Shown here in pieces: positions 44,720 through 53,222 of a DNA stretch of 64,000 bases. The translations under genes were made by a program, and so were the position numbers. The DNA lies in the NCBI RefSeq assembly GCF_018283675.1, contig NZ_JAGVRK010000001.1, positions 3,472,001 to 3,536,000 on the forward strand, given 5' to 3'. Source of the DNA: Metabacillus flavus. GTDB taxonomy: Bacteria; Bacillota; Bacilli; Bacillales; Bacillaceae. The notes under the pieces were generated by a model that saw nothing but the letters and a program-made list of their open reading frames with translations, was not told the origin of the DNA and made no database searches. Each line of letters opens with the position of its first letter. Positions within the stretch are counted from its first letter, which is position 1.

Positions 44720-46174
44720 TTACTTCAGTTTTCCGTTCACGAACTTCGTGATCTCATCTCCGCCCGCATTTTTCCACTCTTCCACAAACGTATCAAAATC
44801 GCTGATCGGGCGTTTCCCTGTGATGACATCGGCTGAAAATTCCTTATACAGATTTTCCGCTGCATCCCATTTTGCCGAAGACTCTTCATCCAAAATCACT
44901 TTGTTGTCCTCGCTGTAATATTGCTGCACCAGCTTTGCCGATTCTTCAGCAGGCTTGGATAGGAGCGGCGTTTTCAGCGTTTTTTCCGGTTTGAAATCCG
45001 CGGGTTCCCAGAATCGCGCGTACCATTCGCTGTAATATTTCTCCGTCAGTTGGATTTGGTCATCCGTAATTTTATAATGCTCATTTTCAAATCCAATGCG
45101 GTCCAGCATTTGTCCTTTAGGACTGGCAAGGTAATCGAGAACCTTAAAGGCCAGCTCTTTATTTTTAGATTGGGAGGAAATCGCGATCCCGCGGGATTCC
45201 TTTGAAATATCCGTTGCACCGTAGCCCTGGAACTCTCCTTTTGCCGGAGGAAGCACGGTCAGCTCTGCCTCTTTGCCATTCACCTGCGTCATTTTCCCGT
45301 TATAAATGTCAATTACCTTCCCGTTCGTTCCGACAAGTACCCCGGAATCTCCATCGTAAAAAGCTTTTTCCTTTGTATCCCATTGCTTTGTTGCAAACTG
45401 CTGATCTAGAAGGCCTTCCTTGTAAAGCTCACTGTAGAATTCAAGCTTAGCCTTCTCCTTCTCTGATACCTTCGCATACTCATACGTTCCGTCGCTCTTT
45501 TTCAGCCACGTTTGATTCAGCCCGAATGCCATGTTGAAGATATAATCCAGTTCCGCAATATCCCCGGCTGCCGTGATCGCATTTTTCGGCTTGCCTCCGC
45601 CAGGTGCTTTTTCAACAAGCTCTTTGAAAAAGGCTTTGTAATTTTCAGGTGTAGGGTCCGCCATGAGAGCCTTTGAAGATGACAGCTGATTGAACCAGTC
45701 ACTGCGGATGACCGGTGTTTTTAAATCCAGCGGCTTGATCCACAGCAGGTAAGGATAATTTTTCATCCTCTTTTCATTGTATGGCTCCATGATTGATTTT
45801 AGATTCTTTGATTTTTCAATGTACGGCGTCAGATCCTCAAGCAGGTCCTGATCGGCAATTTGCTGATCGCCTCCCTGAAAATAGATCATGTCCGGAATGT
45901 CACCGCTGTAAAGAAGCAAATTCAGCTTTTCCGCATAATTCCCCTGCGGCATTTGAACAAGTTCAAATTTCACGTCCAGCTTCTCATCCTTTTTCAATGC
46001 CTTCTCCAAGTTGCTGAAGTACTTCTGAGTAGCCGGATTGGACGGATCCTCATCTTTCAGAACAAGCTTGATTGTGCCTTTCTTGCTTTCCGTCGTCGTT
46101 GCCTGATCATTTGAACACGCGGCCATTGTAAACATCATAACGGTTGCCGCAAACAAACCTGCTAGTTTTTTCAT
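44720..46174 (-). CDS. ABC transporter solute-binding lipoprotein (YtcQ/LipO-type)
   Basis: A 484-residue family-1 binding protein. The lipoprotein signal peptide ends in TMAACSN, giving a lipid-anchored extracellular receptor. Length and the pairing with LplB- and YtcP-like permeases fit the YtcQ/LipO group, which handle complex sugars and pectin or glycan breakdown products. The open frame extends to 46240, but the ATG at 46174 has GGGGGAACAGGG upstream and begins the lysine-rich signal peptide. It lies 37 bases after the permease gene. Confidence 0.88.
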   Translation of the reverse strand: MKKLAGLFAATVMMFTMAACSNDQATTTESKKGTIKLVLKDEDPSNPATQKYFSNLEKALKKDEKLDVKFELVQMPQGNYAEKLNLLLYSGDIPDMIYFQGGDQQIADQDLLEDLTPYIEKSKNLKSIMEPYNEKRMKNYPYLLWIKPLDLKTPVIRSDWFNQLSSSKALMADPTPENYKAFFKELVEKAPGGGKPKNAITAAGDIAELDYIFNMAFGLNQTWLKKSDGTYEYAKVSEKEKAKLEFYSELYKEGLLDQQFATKQWDTKEKAFYDGDSGVLVGTNGKVIDIYNGKMTQVNGKEAELTVLPPAKGEFQGYGATDISKESRGIAISSQSKNKELAFKVLDYLASPKGQMLDRIGFENEHYKITDDQIQLTEKYYSEWYARFWEPADFKPEKTLKTPLLSKPAEESAKLVQQYYSEDNKVILDEESSAKWDAAENLYKEFSADVITGKRPISDFDTFVEEWKNAGGDEITKFVNGKLK

Positions 46175-46211
46175 CCCTGTTCCCCCTTGAAATGGTATAT
46201 GAAAGCCTACT

Positions 46212-47090
46212 TTAATCCTTAACACCTCCTTCAAATGCACCCTTAGCGTAAAACTTCAAAATAAGCGGATAAAGAATGAGAATCGGCAGCATGGAAACGA
46301 TGATCATGCCGGCCTGAAGGGAAGCAAAATCGAGACTCGCTATTTTGTCATACGATAATACATTCTGAGCACCAAGCAGTGAGGCATTATCCTTTTGAAC
46401 GACAAACTGCCGCAGGACGACCTGAAGGGGCCATTTATTCGGATCCGTGATGTAAATGGTGGCCCGGAAATACTCATTCCAGTGGTACACGGCGTAAAAC
46501 AGACCGAGTGTCGCAAGCCCTGGCTTTGATAGGGGAAGCATGATTTTTGTAAAAATACGAAAGTGCCCGGCGCCATCGATTCTAGCTGCCTCCAAAATGC
46601 TGTCCGGTACATCCTGAAAAAAGCGGATCAGGATGAACAAATAGTAAACATTGATGGCTTTGTAAAAGATTAGCGACATATAGGTGTTGAGAAGACCAAG
46701 ATCCTTTACAAGCAAATATTCCGGAATGAGACCGGGTTCAAATACCATGATGATGATGAGCAGGATGAGGACCGCTCTTTTGCCGACAAAGTGCGTCCTT
46801 GAGAGCACATAAGCGGCCATTGCTGTTAAAAAGAGATTCAGCGCCGTTCCTGCAACGGTAAGGAACACGGTATTGAAAATACTTCGGACGATGAGCGGAT
46901 TAGAGAACAGCACCTGATAGTTGATCAAAGAAAAGCCCTTCGGCAAAATATCCAATCCGCCAAGCGCCTGTACCTTTAATGGATCTGAAAAGGACATCGC
47001 AAGGAGATTCAGGATTGGAATGAGCACCGATATAGACAGCAGAAGCAGGAGCGTATACACCGTTACCGTGAAAGGCGTTAATTTCTTCAT
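46212..47090 (-). CDS. Carbohydrate ABC permease (YtcP/LplC-type)
   Basis: A 292-residue permease with six helices. The EAA loop reads LEAARIDGAGHFRIFTKIMLPL-like near residues 165-187. The sequence NLLAMSFSDPLKVQALGGLDILPKGFSLINY near the N-terminus is typical of the LplC/YtcP group. It directly follows the LplB-type permease gene with no gap between stop and start. No ATPase is encoded here. Confidence 0.92.
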   Translation of the reverse strand: MKKLTPFTVTVYTLLLLLSISVLIPILNLLAMSFSDPLKVQALGGLDILPKGFSLINYQVLFSNPLIVRSIFNTVFLTVAGTALNLFLTAMAAYVLSRTHFVGKRAVLILLIIIMVFEPGLIPEYLLVKDLGLLNTYMSLIFYKAINVYYLFILIRFFQDVPDSILEAARIDGAGHFRIFTKIMLPLSKPGLATLGLFYAVYHWNEYFRATIYITDPNKWPLQVVLRQFVVQKDNASLLGAQNVLSYDKIASLDFASLQAGMIIVSMLPILILYPLILKFYAKGAFEGGVKD

Positions 47091-47990
47091 TTACCACACC
47101 CCTCTTCCGGTAAGCCGCTTGGAAATAAAATGCGTTCCCAGAATCAGGACCGTACCGATGACCCCTTTAAACAAGCTCGCGGCCGTTGCATACGAGTACT
47201 GTCCGTTTACGAGACCAATCCGATATACATACGTGTCCAAAATATCAATCACGGAAATCACCGAGTTGTTCATCAGGTTAAACACCTGATCAAATCCAGC
47301 ATTCATGAAGAAGCCAAGATTCAGGATGAACACGGTGATAATGGTTCCGGACAGCTCCGGAATGGTGATGTACCTCAGCTGCTGGAGGTTTGAAGCCCCG
47401 TCAATGCGAGCGGCCTCATAAAGGGCCGGACTGATTTTCATAATTGCCGCCAGGTAGATGATCGAATCCCAGCCCGCACTTCTCCAAATTTCCGAGAAAA
47501 CGAGCACCCAGCGGATATGGTCCTTGCTTGTCATATAATCGAGCGACGGCAGCTGAAAAAAGTTCCGGATCAGGTTGACCCCGCCGTCCTCCGGATTCAG
47601 AAGGCTTATCCAAATTCCGGCGATGACAACCCATAAAAGGAAATGAGGGAGATAAATAATCGACTGCACCGAATTACGGAACTTCCCATGTCGGACTTCG
47701 TTAATCAGAATGGATAAAAGAATTGGCACCGGGAAGAAGAAAATCATCTTCATGGCGCTGATGATGATCGTATTTTTCAAAACGGTAAAAAAAGCCGGGG
47801 AGCTGAAGAGCACCTCAAAGTGCTTAAGCCCCACCCACTGATGATCACCAAGAATCCTGTAGTCCTGAAACGCAAGCTTCATCCCAATCAGCGGGACGAT
47901 ATGAAAGGTAATGAAATAGATAAGTGCCGGAATCAGCATGACGTATAAAACCCAGTCTCGTTTAATCCATTTCCATTTAGTCTGCAGCAT
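47091..47990 (-). CDS. ABC permease (LplB/YteP-type)
   Basis: A 299-residue permease with six helices. It opens WKWIKRDWVLYVMLIPALIYFITFHIVPLIGMKLAFQDYR, a pattern of the LplB group, and has an EAA loop YEAARIDGASNLQQLRYITIPEL near residues 196-218. With the YtcP-type permease it forms the membrane channel. It follows the DUF4387 gene after 90 bases. Confidence 0.93.
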   Translation of the reverse strand: MLQTKWKWIKRDWVLYVMLIPALIYFITFHIVPLIGMKLAFQDYRILGDHQWVGLKHFEVLFSSPAFFTVLKNTIIISAMKMIFFFPVPILLSILINEVRHGKFRNSVQSIIYLPHFLLWVVIAGIWISLLNPEDGGVNLIRNFFQLPSLDYMTSKDHIRWVLVFSEIWRSAGWDSIIYLAAIMKISPALYEAARIDGASNLQQLRYITIPELSGTIITVFILNLGFFMNAGFDQVFNLMNNSVISVIDILDTYVYRIGLVNGQYSYATAASLFKGVIGTVLILGTHFISKRLTGRGVW

Positions 47991-48080
47991 CCAAATCCAG
48001 CTCCTTTTCAGGCAGAGAGTACGTGCACGGTAGAAAATCTGTATCTTTTAAGATCGTAAACCTGTAAAGGGTTTTGCCTG

Positions 48081-48392
48081 TCAATCTATTTCAATGGAGA
48101 AAAGCGGAGCATGCTGCTGGGCTCCATAAACATCCCGGTCGCCGATCGTCCCGGAGGAAACGGTCCGCGCCATCGTGATTTTAATGCCGAGTGCCTGATC
48201 AAAGAACACAAAATGATGGATCTGCGACTCGTCTATACCGTATAGCTTCGAGATTGCAGCGGGGGTCATTTCACCTGAATTCTTTACCCTTTCGTACGTG
48301 CCGGCTGAATCGAACAGAATATCAAGCGTCAATTCAAATGGCCCTGAATTTTTGCTGCGGATCACTTTTGCCAGTTCATAAAGAGCAGCCAT
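48081..48392 (-). CDS. DUF4387 protein
   Basis: A 103-residue protein beginning AALYELAKVIRSKNSGPFELTLDILFD, the DUF4387 signature, and ending with an ITMAR segment followed by GTIGDRDVYGAQQHAPL. DUF4387 proteins are regularly encoded beside AtuA-type proteins, and the two may act together. GAGGAGG lies seven bases before the ATG at 48392, inside the end of the AtuA gene, so the genes overlap by 17 bases and are probably translationally coupled. An in-frame start at 48407 is less likely. Confidence 0.85.
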   Translation of the reverse strand: MAALYELAKVIRSKNSGPFELTLDILFDSAGTYERVKNSGEMTPAAISKLYGIDESQIHHFVFFDQALGIKITMARTVSSGTIGDRDVYGAQQHAPLFSIEID

Positions 48393-49749
48393 CAGCGACC
48401 TCCTCATAATGCACGGTAAAGAAATCCCCCGATGCCTTCATCAAATGATAAATCGAAAATTCGTAAACCGGCCCGAATTCAATGTCACTCGGTGCAAACG
48501 GGAACGCCAGATTGCCGGCGGTTGATTTCCGGTTTTCATAGCCGAAATGCAAAAAGGTAGACCGGACCGTTGCACAAATACTGCTCGCAAGCTCCTGCGT
48601 TTGCGCCAGTACCTCAAACATGACCCCGACTTCGTGACCGAAAAATGGAACAGGTTCTCTTTCGCCCAGAACCGCGTTCTTCCCATAATGATAAAAACGG
48701 ATTTCATATTCTTCCGCATCAATTTCGGAGTAATATTCCGCAGTCTGCTGGACAACAAGTTCCTCGACGCTTTCAAGCTGCTCTAGCAGAAGCGGATCGC
48801 GGATCCCCGCAAGGACGAAGGTGCGATAGGCTGCCTTCCTTGCCCCTTCAAGCTTGATCCAGTATTCATCGGAAGATTGATACCGGCTGTTTTTCACCTC
48901 CACGACCCCTGTCTCTTTTTCTTCAAAAGTACATTTCTCTAAATCGAGAGTGAAGCCTGGACCGTGAAGGATATATGGGTGTTCTTTTTCGTAAAATGTA
49001 TGGGCGGCCACACTGACGGGAGTGCACCTTCTCTTCTCATTCAGTGACTGGACAGTAAAGGAATCCCCGGTAATCGTTCCAAGAATGCAATCCTTTGTCG
49101 TCCCCGGTTCGGCACAAAGGGCCCCGCATTCTAATATTTTCCCAAGGTGATAGCTGAGTCCGGGATCTTTTCCATGAAAAAGACCAACTGCAGCAAAGGG
49201 AGACGGATCATAGGCCCGTCCGCAAACAATGATGTCACTATGATTCTCTAATGCAGTTAAAATTGGTTCATGCCCCATTTGGGCAACGATGGAATGGGTT
49301 TGCAGGATCGTTTCTGCGTTTAAGGCTGGGATGTTTGGTGTGAGTGGCTGAATTTGATAATGCTTATTCGCATTCAAAACGGTTTCCTGAGGAATGTCCG
49401 CCGGAATAAAGGCGATTTTGGCTGATAGCTTTTTCTCGGCTAAAATTTCATAAATAATATCCAATGTCCAATCCAGATGCGGCTTCGCTCCCGCTCCCCC
49501 CGCAGATCCCATAATAATCGGGATTTTTCTTGGGAGACCGTGAGTAATCAGCAGCTCCAGATCCTTTTTCGCTGCCCTTCGGCTGACAATTGACACGCCT
49601 GCACCAAGCTTATGGGGGCCTGCATCGGTTGAACCGGCATCAACAACGATGCCATGCAAATCATATTCAAGCCCCTTCAGAAAAGAAGAAGCAGGAAATC
49701 CGTACCCAAGCATCCCGCACGGTGAAAGAATTCTTACCAAATCGGCCAT
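48376..49749 (-). CDS. AtuA/DUF1446-family protein
   Basis: A 457-residue cytoplasmic protein of the acyclic terpene utilisation AtuA family. It has ILSPCGMLGYGF near the start, VDAGSTDAGPHKLG near residues 38-51, IIMGSAGGAGAKPHLDW near 78-94 and DIIVCGRAYDPSPFAA near 170-185. Family members occur in degradation clusters for terpenes, citronellol or uncharacterised acids, usually with DUF4387, and are suspected to act on CoA or hydroxyacid intermediates. It is the first gene of the seven-gene operon; GGAGG lies eight bases before the ATG. Confidence 0.85.
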   Translation of the reverse strand: MADLVRILSPCGMLGYGFPASSFLKGLEYDLHGIVVDAGSTDAGPHKLGAGVSIVSRRAAKKDLELLITHGLPRKIPIIMGSAGGAGAKPHLDWTLDIIYEILAEKKLSAKIAFIPADIPQETVLNANKHYQIQPLTPNIPALNAETILQTHSIVAQMGHEPILTALENHSDIIVCGRAYDPSPFAAVGLFHGKDPGLSYHLGKILECGALCAEPGTTKDCILGTITGDSFTVQSLNEKRRCTPVSVAAHTFYEKEHPYILHGPGFTLDLEKCTFEEKETGVVEVKNSRYQSSDEYWIKLEGARKAAYRTFVLAGIRDPLLLEQLESVEELVVQQTAEYYSEIDAEEYEIRFYHYGKNAVLGEREPVPFFGHEVGVMFEVLAQTQELASSICATVRSTFLHFGYENRKSTAGNLAFPFAPSDIEFGPVYEFSIYHLMKASGDFFTVHYEEVADGCSL

Positions 49750-49763
49750 AGCGGCGGCCTCCT

Positions 49764-49795
49764 CATATAGTAATAGACTGCTGTACTACTATATG
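49764..49795 (-). promoter_or_regulatory. Inverted repeat in the 5' leader of the AtuA operon
   Basis: Perfect nine-base arms CATATAGTA and TACTATATG enclose a 14-base loop, right before the ribosome site of the first gene. It can fold in RNA, or serve as a DNA site for a dimeric regulator. Confidence 0.65.
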
Positions 49796-49798
49796 ATA

Positions 49799-49812
49799 TG
49801 TAATCGGTTACA
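49799..49812 (-). promoter_or_regulatory. LacI/CcpA-type operator of the AtuA operon
   Basis: TGTAATCGGTTACA is a near-perfect palindrome that fits cre (TGWAANCGNTNWCA) at every position. It begins four bases after the -10 box, at the predicted transcription start, so binding should repress. Confidence 0.8.
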
Positions 49813-49816
49813 AATA

Positions 49817-49845
49817 ATAGTAGTTGTAATTCTTTTTCCAGTCAA
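49817..49845 (-). promoter_or_regulatory. Sigma-A promoter of the AtuA-ABC-ARH operon
   Basis: The minus strand has TTGACT, 17 bases, TACTAT: a strong vegetative promoter for the seven-gene operon. Confidence 0.8.
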
Positions 49846-49959
49846 GGGTGAGGGTGATTTTGTCGAAAGTAAACCGAACAAAAGTTCTTATTTATAAGAA
49901 GGAAAATAGCAGGAGCAGCACGAATAAAAGAGTGAATACCATTAAAAGGAGTGTTTAAA

Positions 49960-50376
49960 ATGAAGCATCAAGCGACGCCTTACCTGACATTCAACGGAAA
50001 CGCAAAAGAAGCCCTAGAGTATTACAAGGAACTTTTCGAAGGAGAAGTTTCAGACGTCCAAACGTACGGCCAGGCAAACTTCCCTACTCCACCAGAAGCA
50101 GATGAACTGATTCTTCATTCTCGCTTTAAAAAAGGACCGCTATTTTTCATGGTGTCTGACGCCACCTCTGACCGCGCAGTCACAATGGGATCCAACATCA
50201 CCCACGTTCTCGAAATGGAAAGCGAAGAAGAAATTCAAACCATTTACTCAAAACTAACGAAAAAAGGAACCGTACATATGGAGCTGCAGGACACGTTCTG
50301 GGGAGCGAAATATGCGAAGGTAACGGATCCGTTTGGGGTGACGTGGGATTTGAATTTTGAAAAGGCACAAATGTAA
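49960..50376 (+). CDS. PhnB/YjdN-like VOC-fold protein
   Basis: A 138-residue protein of the VOC fold. It opens ATPYLTFNGNAKEALEYYKELF and ends WGAKYAKVTDPFGVTWDLNFE, both typical of the PhnB-like (3-demethylubiquinone methyltransferase-like annotated) group. The true reaction is unknown. AAAGGAG lies eight bases before the ATG at 49960; a GTG at 49951 overlaps the ribosome site. A strong terminator follows. It is divergent from the AtuA operon. Confidence 0.85.
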   Translation: MKHQATPYLTFNGNAKEALEYYKELFEGEVSDVQTYGQANFPTPPEADELILHSRFKKGPLFFMVSDATSDRAVTMGSNITHVLEMESEEEIQTIYSKLTKKGTVHMELQDTFWGAKYAKVTDPFGVTWDLNFEKAQM

Positions 50377-50382
50377 CAGCAA

Positions 50383-50424
50383 AAAAGCCAGCTACCCTTT
50401 TGATGGTGAGCTGGCTTTTTGATA
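50383..50424 (+). terminator. Terminator of the PhnB-like gene
   Basis: AAAAAGCCAGCT and AGCTGGCTTTTT arms form a strong stem with a T-run. Confidence 0.85.
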
Positions 50425-50491
50425 GCATCTAAACAAGAAAGAATATGGGGAGAATGGTAAAATGAAAACAAATAACCGTGGAGGGGTTACC

Positions 50492-51037
50492 ATGAAAACT
50501 CCTGACTTAAATTGAAAATATACGATTCATGATTGGAATTCCTGGGATGGACAGTGGGAGTTAATTGAAGGAAGCCCCTATAGTATGACACCCTCCTCCA
50601 GCTGGTATCATCAGTCTATTGTGCTGAATGTCGGGAGTCTTTTTAAAGGATGCTTGAAGGATAAATCATGCCGTGTATTTACAGCTCCATTGGATGTCTT
50701 TCTTAGCGAAGAGGAGGATGTCGTGCAGCCGGATGTCTTTTTAGTATGTGATAAAACAAGAATGACAAGCAAAGGATGCAATGGTGCCCCGGATTTAGTC
50801 ATTGAGGTTCTGTCACCAAGTACAGCCTTTAAAGACCGGAATATAAAAAAAGAAAAATACGAAAAGCATGGAGTAAAAGAGTATTGGATCATTGACCCTG
50901 CCTATCGAATGGTTGAAGTTTTTTATTTAACTGAAAACAGATATACGGCACAGGAATTTCGTGATAACGGCGAAATTTATTCCAGTCAATTTCCTTTTAT
51001 CACTCTTTCCATGGACTTGATATTTGCGGAGGATTAA
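50492..51037 (+). pseudogene. Uma2-family (DUF820) endonuclease-like gene with in-frame TGA
   Basis: The gene begins at ATG 50492 behind GGAGGGG, reads KTPDLN, then hits TGA at 50513-50515. The same frame continues KYTIHDWNSWDGQWELIEGSPYS and on through the Uma2 body: PDVFLV near the middle, PDLVIEVLSPST and EYWIIDP. Uma2 has a PD-(D/E)XK nuclease-like fold of unknown role. Initiating at the ATG at 50585 would remove the conserved first 31 codons. A nonsense mutation at codon 8 (perhaps from TGG) is the simplest reading; it is not a homopolymer error. Confidence 0.85.
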
Positions 51038-51138
51038 TGAAACAGCTTTCGTTAATTTTCCGAATTTGCTTAGTTTGAAAAAAGACTACAGCCCCGGAGC
51101 CGCCAACTCCACCCGCCGGCCTCTCCAAGGCAGAGCCT

Positions 51139-51579
51139 CTATCCGTTATACACACTGGCACAGGTTCCAGCTTTTGGTTCGTAATAGCAGTGTTTCTTGA
51201 ATTGGCCGGATTTTGGCTGACTATACCAGGTTGGGGGGCATGGTGCATAAGGATTAAAATACCATAGGGCATACTTGGCCGGATGATCCCGCCAATAATC
51301 AAGATTCTTTTTAGCCAGTCTTTTTTCCACCGACCTCGCCCTGTTATAAAAAACATTTCCCTTTTGAACAGCCTCAAATGAATAGTTCCCGCCTTGCACC
51401 TGGAAGATGACCTGCCGGATCGTTCGGACATTTTTAAAATCCGAGCAGCTGGCTTTTGCACGGTTTACAATTACATTTCCCACATACAGCATCCCCTGCT
51501 GGCCTTCCCCTTCCGCCTCCGCTCTCATCATCCTCGCCATCAAGGCAACATCGGCATCTGTATATTTCACTCTGGGCAT
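51139..51579 (-). CDS. cwlJ: Spore cortex-lytic germination enzyme CwlJ
   Basis: A 146-residue cell-wall hydrolase. It matches B. subtilis CwlJ over its length: DADVALMARMMRAEAEGEGQQGMLYVGNVIVNR, CSDFKNVRTIRQVIFQ, YNRARSVEKRLA and CPPTWYSQPKSGQFKKHCYYEP. The catalytic glutamate of this SleB-type domain is in RAEAEGE. CwlJ degrades spore cortex in Ca-dipicolinate-triggered germination. The ATG at 51579 follows GAGGTGAAG; the frame further upstream is not coding. gerQ is not beside it, unlike the B. subtilis arrangement. Confidence 0.9.
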   Translation of the reverse strand: MPRVKYTDADVALMARMMRAEAEGEGQQGMLYVGNVIVNRAKASCSDFKNVRTIRQVIFQVQGGNYSFEAVQKGNVFYNRARSVEKRLAKKNLDYWRDHPAKYALWYFNPYAPCPPTWYSQPKSGQFKKHCYYEPKAGTCASVYNG

Positions 51580-51769
51580 TTTCTTCACCTCAGGATAGTT
51601 TATGAAGGGATTATGGAATGATGTCTGAATAGCGGCTGGACTGGTTTGTCTATCCAATGCTTCTGATATCGTCCCCTTATCAATGCAGTTTCCAAAAAAC
51701 CAGCCTGGAATTTGCTTGAGGTAAATTTTACCTATACTATGAAAGTAATAACCTGCCTTGGAGGAAATT

Positions 51770-52402
51770 ATGAATCTACATAAAATCTTTTTAATCCTTA
51801 TATCTTTATTTGTAATAGCAGGCTGCCGTTCGAACGAAGCCTCCAACACAACCAAATCTGGTGCTGATCCGGCTGTAAAAGATGAATATACAAAAAGCTA
51901 TTTATCTTCAGCGAAAGTTGTTGAAGAAGGCTTTTATCAATTTGAATCTAAAACAGGCGGGTATACGATGCTTTTTCCTGTTCATGCAGTAATCTCTAAG
52001 GATTTCGGCAACGAAAAGCGAGAGAATGAATTTGAGTCAATTATGTATGGCTATAATCTAAAAGGGGCGTCAATAAGCACCCGAATTACATACGAAAATA
52101 AACCAAGCACTAGTGACATTGAAGAAAAACAGCGATTGCTGTCTCTGTCAGCAGGCTACGATGGATCTTACGAGAAGATTCATGCAAAAGGAAAAACAAT
52201 CTATTTTGCCAAAAAGACATCAGAATTAAAAAATTCAAAGGCTTACGTTTATCTCAGCTTTATCAAAGCAGTCAACAGCAATCAAGCTGTTGAGTTCATT
52301 TTTAACACAAGATGCAAGAAAAACGACGAAAGCTGTCAATCAAATGTGAAAGATTTAGAGAACACTGCATTAAAAGTTATGACTTCCGTAAATTTCAAAT
52401 AG
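51770..52402 (+). CDS. Lipoprotein paralogue 1, candidate immunity protein
   Basis: A 210-residue lipoprotein with a signal peptide ending in VIAGCRS. The body shares a block with the three following genes: EYTKSYLSS-KxVEEGFYQFESKTGGYTMLFP, KDFGNEK, ITYENK, YLSFIKA and CKKNDESC near the end. The start ATG at 51770 follows GGAGG. It is the first of four tandem paralogues that precede a lipase. By analogy with the TilA-type lipoproteins that neutralise type VII-secreted lipases, it is probably an immunity protein at the cell surface. Function is inferred. Confidence 0.75.
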   Translation: MNLHKIFLILISLFVIAGCRSNEASNTTKSGADPAVKDEYTKSYLSSAKVVEEGFYQFESKTGGYTMLFPVHAVISKDFGNEKRENEFESIMYGYNLKGASISTRITYENKPSTSDIEEKQRLLSLSAGYDGSYEKIHAKGKTIYFAKKTSELKNSKAYVYLSFIKAVNSNQAVEFIFNTRCKKNDESCQSNVKDLENTALKVMTSVNFK

Positions 52403-52435
52403 AAATAATCACGATATTTGAAAGGAGAACCAGCC

Positions 52436-53092
52436 TTGAAAAGGAATTTTAGCCTGATTGCAGCACTTGCATTTGTCATTTTGGGAGGCTGCGGATTGAA
52501 TGAACCACTAAACACAAAACAGGTCCAAGGAGAAAATAATAAGCCCCAGCCAGCGGCTTTGAAGGATGACTATACGAAGGGCTATTTGACATCAGCCAAA
52601 GAAGTGGAAACAGGCTATTTTGAATTTAAGTCCAAGACGAATGGATATACCATGCTTTTTCCAAAAGATGCCGTCATTTCCGATAACTTCGGCAACGAAA
52701 AGCACGATAATGAATATGAGTCTATTTTATATGGGGCAGAGGTAGATGGTGCCGGCATTGACACTCAAATTACTTATGAGAACAATTCCAATACGAAAAA
52801 AATCAACCCTAATTTAAGCCTATTGTCTTCATCAATCGACTATAAAGGAACTTTTAAAGAGGCAAAAGAAGATGGAAAAGTGAAGTATTTCGCTAAAGAA
52901 ACCATCCATATCGAAAAGGCAGTTACTTACAGCTACTTGAGCTTTATTAAAGCTGACAAGAGCAATCAAGCTGTCCGTATCGTTTATACAGTTACGTGCC
53001 AAAAAGATAATAAAACCTGCATGTCAAAGGAGAATACTTTTGAACAGGATGCTATTAGAATCATGAAATCTGTTTCCTTTAATCAAGAGTGA
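52436..53092 (+). CDS. Lipoprotein paralogue 2, candidate immunity protein
   Basis: A 218-residue lipoprotein. The signal peptide ends in ILGGCGL, and the mature part shares the family block: DDYTKGYLTSAKEVETGYFEFKSKTNGYTMLFP, ISDNFGNEK, TQITYEN, YLSFIKADKSNQAVRIVY and a late Cys pair CQKDNKTC. AAAGGAGAACC is best spaced for the TTG at 52436, not the one at 52418. It follows paralogue 1 closely and is likely in the same transcript. Divergence from its neighbours suggests it could protect against a different lipase variant. Confidence 0.75.
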   Translation: MKRNFSLIAALAFVILGGCGLNEPLNTKQVQGENNKPQPAALKDDYTKGYLTSAKEVETGYFEFKSKTNGYTMLFPKDAVISDNFGNEKHDNEYESILYGAEVDGAGIDTQITYENNSNTKKINPNLSLLSSSIDYKGTFKEAKEDGKVKYFAKETIHIEKAVTYSYLSFIKADKSNQAVRIVYTVTCQKDNKTCMSKENTFEQDAIRIMKSVSFNQE

Positions 53093-53142
53093 ACGAACGG
53101 CGGCTGGTTCATCCCTTCTTTTTCGTCTAGGCCCAAACTTAT

Positions 53143-53222
53143 TCCGTTTTATATTGTTGGATAGTAGGAATATGTGGGAGTAATTAAATGTATGGATTCG
53201 TGGTATTTGAGGGGGTTTCATT
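53143..53222 (+). repeat. Upstream-region duplicate, copy A
   Basis: The 80 bases before paralogue 3 closely match those before paralogue 4 (54367-54446), including TCCGTTTTATATTGTTG, GGAATATGTGG, AGTAATTAAATGTAT and TTTGAGGGGG. The match extends through the ribosome site. Confidence 0.85.

Noticed and set aside
51000-51461. A 153-codon minus-strand frame overlapping cwlJ
   Set aside because: It is an out-of-frame shadow of cwlJ with an implausible composition.
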